NCBI RefSeq assembly: GCF_051014445.1
Contig: NC_135141.1
Location: 27,427,422 to 27,491,421, forward strand
Length of the DNA stretch: 64,000 nt
Direction: 5' to 3'
Source: Colletes latitarsis
Taxonomy: Eukaryota; Arthropoda; Insecta; Hymenoptera; Colletidae
The translations under genes were made by a program, and so were the position numbers. The notes beneath the pieces were generated by a model. That model did not search any database and was not told the origin of the DNA. It saw nothing but the letters and a program-made list of their open reading frames with translations. Positions 13,200 through 25,800 of this stretch are shown in pieces (the stretch's first letter is position 1; each line of letters starts with the position of its first letter).

Positions 13200-13526
13200 C
13201 AGGTAACCCTCCTATAACACGGTAGATAAGATCCCTAGAAAATCGTGTTATATGAGATCCAGAGCCAGTACAGAAATATTTTTTTTACATTCTACATAAG
13301 CAACTGTATGTATAACAAACAAACAAAGAAAAAAACAAAAAACTATAATTTGTTTATATTTTTTCACGTAAAGCCACTATGGTTCATTATTCCTTCGCGT
13401 CATTATTTTAAGGTAATTTAGTTTTTGAATATGTTAAGCAAAAATCATGTTATCCAGTGCTGTAGAAGTACAGTGTTGTACAAAGGTTCTCGCAATTTAT
13501 GAATCGTGTTGTAGGAGGACTACCTG
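13200..13526. mobile_element. pogo/Tc1-like MITE, 327 bp, TA target duplication
   Basis: Imperfect terminal inverted repeats of about 23 bp begin CAGGTAACCCTCCTATAACA on the left and, as reverse complement, CAGGTAGTCCTCCTACAACA on the right. TA dinucleotides flank both ends (13198-13199 and 13527-13528). This matches non-autonomous pogo/Tigger-type elements. There is no coding capacity inside. It lies just upstream of the first coding exon of Mondo, within the likely 5' intron. Confidence 0.75.
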
Positions 13527-13859
13527 TACTAATATATTCCTATTATACTACCAACTAGGTTGCCATACCGATAGTAATACTGACACTGTATTATCTGCTA
13601 CACCACTATACTATTTGCTATACTAAAATACCGACAGTGTGCTGGCTGTAATACAATTATCATTAATACTGTGTTAGAGAAATATAAAATATGAAATAGG
13701 GGATACTGAGATTTTTAAAGAAGTTTCCCAGGTGATAGATTACACGGACCATCGAGAACGGTTTCGGGAAAAACGCGATTCTGTAAACGATAAAACGACC
13801 TCGAGTGTGCCGTATACGTTCCGACGCGACTCTGATCCGCAGAGTGCCACCAAAGAGGG

Positions 13860-16800
13860 ATGCAGGCCGAACTGATGTACAGAAAACCGTTGATGATGAC
13901 GACCCCCAGCCAGAGTTTTCATCGTCCTGGGACGGGGAAGGAGACCAGCGGAAGGGACTCCAGGGAGTCTATACACTCTGGACACTTCATGGTTTCCGAT
14001 TTCGAGGCGGAGGCCCAGGACGACGAGGACGAGCTGGCCGTGCCCGTACCGGACGAGGAAGCTGTGAAACTCGCGATCATCGCGCCCGCCGGTCTGTTGC
14101 AACAGAGATTCTTCAGCAGCTCTAGCAACGAGAAGACTCCTCAACAGCTCAGCATCGAGACGTCCTTGAACAAGTTGTTTCAGTGCATGACCCTCGCCTA
14201 CAGGTGAGTTTCTCTTTTCCCTCGGTTTTTCCTACATCGTATCGCTAATTATTAGGAAAACATTTTATGTTTCACTGTATAATATATACTTGTTTTCTTC
14301 CGCTGGGAGGCGGCGGACCACGATCATGAGAAACACTGGTCTAGTTTACGTACCGTGTGTGGAGGTTCGCAGAAACGTTCGGGTGGATTAGGAAGAATAC
14401 AGGCGCAATCTCTGCACGTTTAAGGAAAGAAAGAGCGTACTTTGCACCCCGATAACGACGCACAGAGACGAAAGAAGTGCGTGCGTTTCGTAACGACGTC
14501 GGTCCCGTTGTTTTACAATGTCGATTTGTTTTGCAACAACGCACCCGTGGCTCGTTTTCGCAATCGGGTCCTTCGTGATATTAGTAGGCCAGTGCAGATT
14601 CCAGTTGTATTTTGAGCTCGGCAACCGGACAAATGCCTTACCGCCGGCATTCCGGCTGATAAGAGACAATTGAATTAATGAAGAAGAGGCCGTAGAACCA
14701 AACGACAACATCGCAATTAAGCTTGTCCTCGGTGAAGCCGTGGCTGACTTCGCGGCAATTTCCGTTTTCGCTGCAAAGCTGTTTTTTTCTTCGAATCGAA
14801 ACCTCGAAACACTTTTTTTTTATTCGAACTTAATCTTTCTCTTTTGAGAGCCACAGATCTACTACAATTAGCACATTTTTAAAAAATATGAAAATAGTAT
14901 CTCTTTTACTGAATTGCTGAATTTTGTCAACGCTCTGTAATGGACAATTTAATTCCATACAGTTTGATCGATTTGTTGCGCGTACAAACGCTTATTAACG
15001 CTTTTGTTTATCGAATCAAGAGACTGCATTTTATCTTACAATTAGTCTAACCCGAGGAAAGAGTTAAAAGAGTTAAAGACTGCCTCGCGCCTATTTAAAT
15101 ACGTTACAAATATGAGCGCGGCTATTTGAAGATTGAAGTTAATCATCCTTGTCATTGGGTCACATACCAAGTTTGAGTAACCGTATTGTCTGTAAGTAGG
15201 TAAATTTATATATTAATAGTATTCTGTATATTCTATAACCGAACAATATCTCAAAATCATTAGTATATAAATTTTCTTACAGACTCAACAATCACACCCT
15301 GGTAATATAAACATATTTCTCTTCTCTCTTTTTTTAAATAAAAGCAAGCAAAACTACTACTAATTTTTCTTCTAGATATCGTGTAGTTGCAAAGCGAACG
15401 AAAGAATTTAATTTCTATTGCAAAACAATTTCGTAAAGTATTTGTATCTCCGTTATCTCGCGGTATTTCCAAGAACGATTTTGGGAGCATACGTTCAAGA
15501 TACGTTCAAGAAAATACAAAAACAAAAGTCGATTTTTTTAAAGCGACAAAAAAAAAAGGGAGTTTAATCTGATGATCAATTATAAAAGATTACACTGTCT
15601 GAAATTGATCAACGTCACCGTATAAAAATAAAGTTATCTGTATTCTGTGGTTTCGCTTTATTTGTGAAAAATGTTTTACATTCGTCATTTGCGGCGAGAA
15701 AAATCAGTTTCGCGAATTCGCTGTTATCGGGGGTCTGCATACGGTCGGCCTTTAATTAAATCAACAATGACACTCGGTCTTCGAGTATTTGTAACGCCGA
15801 ATCGGTCAGGCGCCGAGTATCTCTGTCCCGTGGTTATAAATAAATATATAAAGGAAAGCAAATTTGACGGTCTTAATCGAGCTTCTATAACGCCTCGAGG
15901 TTCCAATTTTGGATCATCTTCTGAACACACAAAAATAAATCCAACAGACGGCAACTATTAATTAAAAACATTAAAAGAAACTAAATTTTGTTACGTAATA
16001 AGTTGAAAAAAGAAACAAATTATCTGTACGGTAGTAAATAATTATAGATAATGATATATATCCATACTAAGTTTGCATTACATTATCGTTCTTTGTTATC
16101 GTACTGTTGTGCTAAATTGAGTTCTATCGCTGAAAATATGCACAAATTGTTCCAAGAAACATTCATCTATAATGAAATTCGTATGTGCAAACAAAATTTG
16201 CTTAACCGAAGGTTGAAATTCTAAGGAGAGATTGAGAAGCTAGCGCTTATACAAGTAGGAAGCCATTTTTTTTCGTAGAACAAAGGCACGTGTGTTCAGA
16301 ATTGATTATTACGTAACAAAAGACAATGTTCTGTATTGCATATCTCCGTCGAGAATTACAAACATTCTGTATGCAAAAAGAAGACATAATAGAAGCTTTA
16401 TTGAGGCTGTCAAATTCATCTTCCTTTGTTAAATTCACAAACTATCGTCGAACAAGTATATGTGTCGAGTTTGAGAGTAGATAAACATCCACGATCGAAT
16501 TTTTCACGCTGTATTCGCGATGTATGAGTTCTTCGGAAAGAGATACTTCATGCGGAGGCGTGACTATGTTAACAAATGTGTTTACTTGTCACGCGTGATC
16601 TCGATTAGAGGATTACCGCGAGTGTCATCCGTAAATTCTCAACAATCGCGAAATAAATTTTAACGTTCTATCGTATCAATTTTATTTTATATTTCGAGAC
16701 GTAAATTCTTTTTTGCTTACTTGGGTACGTGTTCTAGAAATTCTACCGAGTGAACTTTACGGACATTCTTCTTGCGATCCCGATCGGGCACATTATGCAA

Positions 16801-19800
16801 TAGAGCAGGGCTTCTTAAATTTTTTTCATTCGTGACCCCTTTCCATAGAACGATACTATTAAAGACCCTCGAGTTATATAAAATCTGTAAATCGAGCTCG
16901 TCAAACTTAGTTTCGCTTTAGTAGAGCCCTTAATTACCAGATAATGCTTTTGAAAGATGACTGAGCGAAGTTATCGCTTGAATAAATAGCGTTTACAAAG
17001 AAAAGTAAATTAGTCATCCAAGAATTATATCAACTAGCTAATCTGGCTCTAAAATACTTTCTTTTTTTTTAATTATTTCCTATAATAATAAACTTCCATC
17101 CCTGAGAGTTAACAGTTTGGAAAATAACCCAATTAATGGCGCTCAGTTATCGTCGAAGGATAATCATCAGATTTCGTGAGCGATAATTCGGAAGAACTGG
17201 TCGATCAAGAACCACCTTTGTCCGCGGAGACCGCACGTGTGAATAATTTTGAACTTCCAAGGCTAACCGAACAATCGGTTTTATTTTTCCCTCGGACATA
17301 GTTCGGTGTTTAAACTTTAGCAATTAACAGAAAGTTAAGAAACTCTTAACAAAGAGTTTCTTGTTACACGATTCTGTACAGCTAATTGCGAACGTCTATT
17401 TAACTATGTCCACTCGTAGTTCGGTCGTACTATCCAATCTCTTACTCTTAAAACTGTTTTTAGGTGTGATCGAGAAGCAGTACGTATTTGTACAATGTAC
17501 AGTGGTAGCTGTGTGTCGGAAAATTCATTATTCCGTTCAACTGGAATTTGGCGTGGATTTGAATAAAACGATGCCGGTGCATTGGAACCACAATCGGGAT
17601 TGGATAATAAATGAACCGATATCGTAATTCCGCCGATAACGTTTCGCTATTATTGTTCCGTCTTGGCGATGAGAGGGTTAATCGATTGATGATGATTTAT
17701 GTCGGAACTGCAATTGGACGCGCGAAGAGAAAAGGCGTATGTATTTTTATCTACGAGAGGAGAGAGATATAATTGTCACAATGACGCAACGTACGCGTCC
17801 ATCCTGAACAACAGGCTCGTAAATTTCATTTACAGTGCTCGCCAGACAACAACAATAAAAACAGAGTTTATAAGTTTCTGTTAGTCTTCGCGATAATGCA
17901 CGGTTATCGATACGGTTCGAGATTAGTTGCATACGGAGCGCATTGTAAAAACGTTCGTAAAAGGATCGGGTGAATTTGCTCTTCGAATCTCTTTGAGCGC
18001 GTATCTGCACGAAATCGTCGCTAAATGTAATATCTTATCAGTATGCTCGACAATAATTCACGCAACGTAACACAGACCTATCGAAACGTCGAAACATTTA
18101 ATTGTTACGCTTCGAAAGCGATCAGAATGTACAGTATGACCCGGCAGAAACGGAACATCTAGTTATCTATTCACCTCCGGCGCAAAGATGGGCGTAATTC
18201 TTATCTAAACTATAATTTCGTACAGCGATTAAATGATAAATGGCTATTTATGCGTTACTCGTTAGGCAGAAATTAAAATCAAAAATATATTTATTCGTTC
18301 TTTTAAATTTTTTAATTTTTCATACAATCTGTTTTTCTCGGGCACGTAAGTCGTTTCCAAGTTTCTAAAAAGCGAACACGTACACGATTAGATGGTAATA
18401 TCGGCCATGCAAATTGCCACCGACCTCTGCAATAAATGTATCGCGAGTAAACAGTTTAGCCAGTCGACTGTTTTTAACGTATGACAGCTGCCCAATGATT
18501 GTCCGTTCTCGATATCCTTGATTTCCATTGCTTCGCGACAGTATTTAAACAATTTTTCTTTGTTACCATTTTCTCGAGCGAATAAATTTCAATTGCATCT
18601 TAATCGCCATTCGAAAAGAAAATTTGACCAAGTTTGCCGCGAAATACAGTTTGTGAAACTTTTTGCTATCGAGATATATTTCTGCGTTGTCACGAACTTA
18701 ATTCGTCCGCCGTAAAAGTGGCAACGCATACAATTATGCGACACTTGCTGAGCCATCCCTAATGCCGTATGATTGTTTATTTAACTTGATAATAGACTTT
18801 ATAATACGTGTTTGCATACGTTATTACGCCCAGACCGCGTAATCCTTCTGTTGGTTCAATTTGACGTTTCGACAAGCATTTTCACTCGGTAAACATTCGT
18901 ATAGCGCGCGCTTCTCGAACCGGAGGATCACGCGAATAACTTTATTGCTCGATACTGTGCAGACCACCACGAGAATAACTTACGAATTTAATATTAATCA
19001 AGCAGAACAATCTTAATTCTGGAGCACGTTAAATTTTAATTCCACTAATATATACAAGTTAAAGCGAAGTATTAAAAAACAATACCTGAGTCTCGTATTT
19101 CGTAATTTTAGCTACTTATCCTCAAGAGGGTCGTCAACGAGGGCTTACAGATCGAAGATAAATATTTTTGCGTAAGATTGCTCGTGCGTCAGAAATAACG
19201 CGCGATAACGTATCGATCGTCGATCGATGCAAAAGACAACGAAAAATTGTCTAGAATTGGAATCTTGCTACATCAAATATCGAACGGTCCTTTCTATTCG
19301 CCATCCCTGAACTTCTTCACGTTCAGTTCTTCGTCTTTATTTCTGTATCTTGTCATCGTTTCTAAAATGAATACTCGACTTCTCTGCTCTGTTTCTCAGA
19401 GTTTCTCTTAACCTAGATAAGTATTATTTTACCACAAACAATTTACACATTTAATTATAAATATTTCTCTTGTTGCTAGAAGGACGTCATAATTGAGGAT
19501 TGCCAAAAATAATGGAGTCGAAAGATTCGCTGGGATCGAGGAACGATTTACCAGTTTATTTGACTAACAGATCGTTTCTAATTTGGGTTTATTATTTCAT
19601 TTAATGCATCGTTATACTGTTCTGTGTACTCGTTTAGTTTCGTGTGCCGTGGAAATAGATTTGACCTCGGTATGCACACTTTGTTCGGCTTTTCCTGGCA
19701 ATCGAGTGGCCTGGTCTCGTGCTGGATCGTGGAACGCGTGTCTCTCGGGTGACGGTTTCTCTCGTGCGACGCGCATAACACGAAAAAGTGAATCGAGCTA

Positions 19801-22800
19801 AATTACCGTAAAGGCCTATATGCGCGCGAGCGCGTGTCAACGTGTCTTTTATCATGCAAGGCCACTGCGTCATCGAACACAGACATCCACGTTGCTGTGT
19901 TCCGCGTTAATATCCGTGCAACGCCGACTGCACTCGTGCAGATCGAGACTCTGTTTTCCCCTCGTTTTTCCTCCCGAAAACACGTTTCACGAGAACCGTG
20001 GGCCAGAATTTAAATTTTATTCTTCATTGTTACAGTAGGAAGGCTCCATTGTTAATTATTAATTATTTTTTCTCAGATTTATTAGTGGACTATCCTATTC
20101 TATTGGAGTTAATTACCGAACAGATCTGTTTAAAAATTATCTCCAAAGATGAATCAAAGTCTACGATTGTAATCCTGATAAAAATCTCGAAAGCTGCGGG
20201 AATCCCGTAATAAGAGACCCGGGCAATCACGAACATTATATTATGATTGTTATTCTATCTATTCGACTCGAGTACATCAATACCAAACACTCACGTGAAA
20301 AAGAAAATGATTATTACTGATAAGGCCGCGGTTTATCGCAGGTAATTGTGACAGAAACTTATTTAATACACTTTAAGCTTCGACGAAGAAAAAAAATAAT
20401 TGGCGCTTGATCTTGTTTGATAGATAACGTTCGCCGAAGGAAACGGAAAACACACATTTTTATACTCCTATCGACAGCGGTTTAAAAAGTTTCCTTGTAT
20501 TAGTGAAATCAATATAGATATAATATCAGAATATATTATGTGCTAACAGCTTCGATAGTCTGCGAATAAATCACAGAATTGCTCGTTAAGCTTGGTCGAA
20601 ATAGTCCACTTTATAAAATTGGCAACTTCTAACCGACGTATCTGCAAAAGGACTGCGATTTAATTATCGTAACTAACATGATACCATGCACAGGTAAACC
20701 GTTTACTAGTTTAAAAATAGTAAAAAACTCTTAATTAATCCAGTTCGAACGAATCTTTCGTTACGATTCTTCGAGCTTTTCCTCGTTTATCTTGTTTATC
20801 TGTGCTTCTTATTCTTCGTATCTTGCCTTATCTACAGTTGTTATTGCGTTTTCCAGTATCTAGGTTCCCGTTCTATTTTCGTCCATTTCCCTCCTAACTT
20901 TACACGGAACTTTTCTGAACGAACGAGCATCTAGATTTCCAAAGAAACGATCCACGTAAATGAGGTTTGGTTTTTCCGATCGAAAAAGGAATTTAAATCT
21001 TACTTTTTTGTTGTTTTTTTTTTATTGTTACGTAAGTGTAGAGATATAGATATCGGGGAAAGTTGGCAAAATCATATCACGTAAGATATTTCATCTGTTT
21101 TTTTTTTATACCAAGTTTAATGACTCGTCGATTACACCTAGGTGATTATTAACAACGATCGTTGAATATCTATTAACGTAGAGAAATTCGTGCAGAATTT
21201 TTCCATTCGTCGTTTCACTCTTTACATTTGCAAATTGTTCCGAACTCTACCGCGCTTAAAGGGCTATTTTTGAACATTATTCGTTACAGCCAAAAAGAGA
21301 AATCACGGAGATTCAAGATCGGAGGAGTAAGTAGGCCATTCCATGACGTTAGGGTAATCGTTTGGACAAACCAGCGCGGTCGTATTATCGTCAGATTGCT
21401 GATAAATTGTTTCGAAAACCTTTCGTGCTCTATGTGGAATCGCATCTTGCATAACAGTATAGCCATTTGCAATTTCTGGAAAGAATATCCCTTTTAACGT
21501 GATTACTAGAATTTTAAAACACTATAGTTTTTAAAATTGCATCAAACCTCTCAACCGACACGACACAAGTTTCTTTTTACCGATAAGTTTAATAACAGAC
21601 AACTGTTTGAAGCAATAGAAATGTTTCGGGTCATTTTTTTTGGGGTCGTCTTCAAAAAATAACTACATTGATATCTAAAAATAGCACGATTAGAAAAATC
21701 ATCTTTTATAGAGAGTGTTCGGCCAACCCTGGGAAAAATTTTAATGGGAGATTCTAGAGGCCAAAATAAGACGAAAATCAAGAATACCAATTTGTTGATG
21801 AAGGCTTCGTTAAACAGTTATTAACATTTAAAGTTCCGCCAATACTGAATTTTTTTCTCGAAACTGAATAGGATTTCGGGGGTATGTCTATTCACCAAAA
21901 ATGATTGTAATTGACCCCCGCAACCGAAAATAATTTTTTTAGAACGATTTGAAATTTTTTTTTTCGTCGAAAAATTTAGACACCTACCCCCTGTGTCGAT
22001 TTTTCTTAAAAATTCCTTTCTCATTTTTAGTATTTTTGTTTGACACCCTACAGAAAAGTTGTCTAATACTTTTTTGTAGGTACCCATGAGCTCTACTTCA
22101 GAAAAAAGTTTCATTGAAATATATTCACAATTGTAGGAGTTATGACTGTTTGAAAATTGGACCATTTTTATGGGGTTTTTCTCATTTTGCGGGGTCAAGG
22201 ACCAATTTTTCGAATATTTTTGCGATTCGTACATATTTTCCATCAAAATACGCGTAGTTTGCTTTTTTAAACATTAAAATCGTCCAATCCGTTCAGAAGT
22301 TATGATGTTTTAAAGATTCGCATGAAAATTCGAGCAGACATTTCTGGCCAGAAATTATATTTTCGGTAAGGAATTTTTTTCTCGAAAATGCGTAGGATTT
22401 CGAGGGTATGTGTAATGACCAAAAATGATTGTAATCGACCCTTGTAACTGAAAATAATTTTTTTAGAACTATTTGAAATTTTTTTTTTCGCCGAATAATT
22501 TTACACCTTGCTTGAATTTTTTTCTCAAAAATGTGTAGGATTTCGGGGATATATGTAATGACCAAAAATGATTGTACTTGACCCCCGCAACCGAAAATAA
22601 TTTTTCCAAAACGATTTGAAATTTTTTAATTTAATTGTTAATAACTTTTTAATGAAGCCTCCATCAACAAATTGGTATTCTTGATTTTCGTCTTATTTTG
22701 ACCTCTAGAATCTCCCATTAAAATTTTTCCCAGGGGTGGCCGAACACGCTGTATAATGATGGAATCTGTAACTGGTTATCGTTATCCGGTAACGTGGCGA

Positions 22801-25800
22801 ACTGTTTGGTGCGTTTGAACTTAGTAACAACAGTTTAAGAATGTATAGAAATATTTACAAAATGTCAGTCCTGATAATTAAGTAAAAATTACGTAACCCT
22901 TTGAAACGAAACGTTTAAAAATAGCTGCGTTACAGAACGCTTGAGAATTTATAGAAGAAGTTTAGAAATCTGTCGCGTTTATTGTATTCCTAAAAATTCG
23001 AATCGTCGGTAATTTTTATAGTTTTAGGTCAAGGATCTTCGACTGATAAACGGTTTGCTTGCTTCGTATCCATTTTGTATTGGAATCTATTTTTTTTTTT
23101 TTAGCTCCTCATTGACAGAGATAAAAGAATGAAGTCACTTCTTAAGAAATCATGTGTAATAATATACATTTCAGTTTCGGAGATAAGAATAGTTCGTCGA
23201 TTCTAGAATCCGTTTACCAACTTGCGAACTGAACAATTTCTGGCCTGTAGATAGTAGTTAAACATTCATGGTTGAAGTTTGCACAAAAAAAAACGAAGTC
23301 ACTTTCAGTTTCGAGGCGGATTAGAAGTTGTCGAGCGTATGCAAATAGTTTATAAATCATTCAACGATCTAAGGATACTTTTTCCTTTAGAGCAATGTTC
23401 TTTCAAAATAATATGACAAATGTTGATTACATCCAGAACAATATAGACGAAACAAACACAACGTTGTGCCACCGAATCTTGGATCCCTACAAATGTTTCT
23501 TTTTTTCACGAAAGTAAGTCACTTTACAAGTTCTTTATACATGTTGGATTGCATCCGAAATACGGTATTATATTACGGCGCCACTTTCATTTTTTTTATA
23601 TATATATATATTTATATTCTGTACACTTCTTCGATTATTTTTAATTATCTATCACTTCTTTGATCTTGGAGCACTATTTACAGGGTATGCTTCCGTGAAT
23701 TCTCACGCAAAATAAAATCGTTCGTGGTGTGTTCCGCGTTCTGGCCATGTTTCTTTGGTCTCTTATCTAATCGTCGTACCAAAAAGAATGAAAATACTAG
23801 CAGAGCAGCTCGTATGACCAGGGTCTTATGTCAAGGAGAACATCTGTGCCATTTGTCGAAACGTGAATAGTGGAAACTTGGTTGAATTCTCAATGGTATC
23901 AGCGAACATTGATAACTGAGATTTGGTTCAATGTAAATCACGGTATCCATGATATTCGGTGATTTGTGCAGCCAACGGTTAAGTTCCAATTAGCATTCGA
24001 TAGAAATAATCGAAAATAGTGGACGAATGTCAGAAAGATTCTAAGGCTTTTAAATATTTATAATGGTAAAGCGTTTGTTTCAGTCGAGTAAACACCGTTC
24101 GACGATAGATCCTTGCACTTTTCCCGAATCGAAAGTTTCTCGAGCGCCTGGTTTCGGAGATAGAGATCCCTATCTCGAAAAACCAGTTTTCACGGAAGTC
24201 TGACTGCTTAACCGATCGATTCGTAACGGGAATGAAAATTCAGGGATCGAAGAAACTTCGAGATAAAGTTGTATTAGCTTCCGCGATGACGTTGAAATTT
24301 ATCAGGTCGCTCGAAAGCTCCGTGGATCAAGCTTGAGCCATTTATGGTAGAGATTCGATAGAGATTCGTCCACCTTCCGGGAACTATCCTAGATAAATAT
24401 GTTTGCAAGCCTGCGTGTTTACCTGAAGGTAAGCATTTTCAAAGGAACGAATGCTGCTCCATATTCTAGAACCATAAAACATAATTCCATTTTTGATTCG
24501 CCATGTTTATTGCTAAATGTTTCGTCTTATTATTGAAGCTTTTATATTTATCGAACGAGCAACGATGAATAAGGATTTTTCCGTCTGTTCGCGGATGAGG
24601 TCGGCTAGCGAAAGACTACTAAATACTTATGAATTATTAATAAATGTCACCGTTCGATTATTCGAGACTGGCTTACAGTGGGTATGACGTATGGGCATTT
24701 GAATTTGTTCCAGACAGAAATTGACATCGCCCAAGTGGAATCGGTTCAAAGGAATCAGGCTGAGATGGAAGGACAAGATCAGACTGAACAACGTGATTTG
24801 GAGGTGCTGGCACATGCAATGTAAGAAAACGCTCGCGAGAAATACGATCTGCGGATCGAGACGTGCCTCTTCGAAACAACTATAGAAAAATGGAGCAATG
24901 TTACCTCATCGATCGCAGAAAATCTTGGTTCTTTTATCAAGTGTTTTGTAACGGACGAAGACCACGATTCTATAATTGTTTTGAACGGCGTAGAGAACAT
25001 CAGAAACACCGGTACGAAACAACCGGAAATGGTGGATGGCGCGCGAAACGTGTCGGATGGCTAATTTTGCTGACCTTTAGCAATCGTTTCGCACGATAAC
25101 CCGCGACGTCACGCTGATAACGTCGCTGGGTCTTTTTATTCTCGCGTACACGAGAGTTTCTGTATCCTCGGATGAGTCGCCATGGTCAACAGTCGCGGTT
25201 CGAGGGTCACGTCGCTGATCGACGGACGCAATTAGGAGTGGAAGTTCGTTCTCTCTTTTGAAAAAATCGATTGCTTCAGCCTGAATTATACATACGTTAC
25301 TTTTGTTATTGTTACAAAATAGAGACGAACGATATTAACGGTTCGGAGTCCGGGTGTATCAGTTCGAGTCGCGTCGGAGCTCGCTTTGTTCGCCGTGCGT
25401 AACAAAAGGAGTCGCTTGTTGTGAAGGTTTGAATCAAATATTGCCCTCGAAACGTCCTCGTCGCGGAAACAAGACAGACGATATTAATATTTCGAAACTG
25501 GACGCGTTAGGTCGCGTCGCGACGTTTCGACTTACGAGCATGTCGGTTCAAAGTTCACATCGATCGACAGACATAACAAAGAAGCCACCTTTGCAAAGGT
25601 GACTAGTTCAATTTGATTTAAATGTTACTTTATTATTGCTGAATTTTCTGAAAGACCGCGTAAAAGTTCGAGTCGATCGTTTTTCTAATATGTAAAAGAG
25701 TCGATTTTTCGTTCGAACGAACCACAAGATGCCTTCGTGCTTTAAGTTCGGCTATAACGCGTCGAGCACGGTTTGAATTAAACATTACCCTTAGAGTATC

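Noticed and set aside
16800..16880. Possible hAT end (CAGGGCTTCTTAAATTTTTT)
   Set aside because: No inverted partner or flanking duplication was found.
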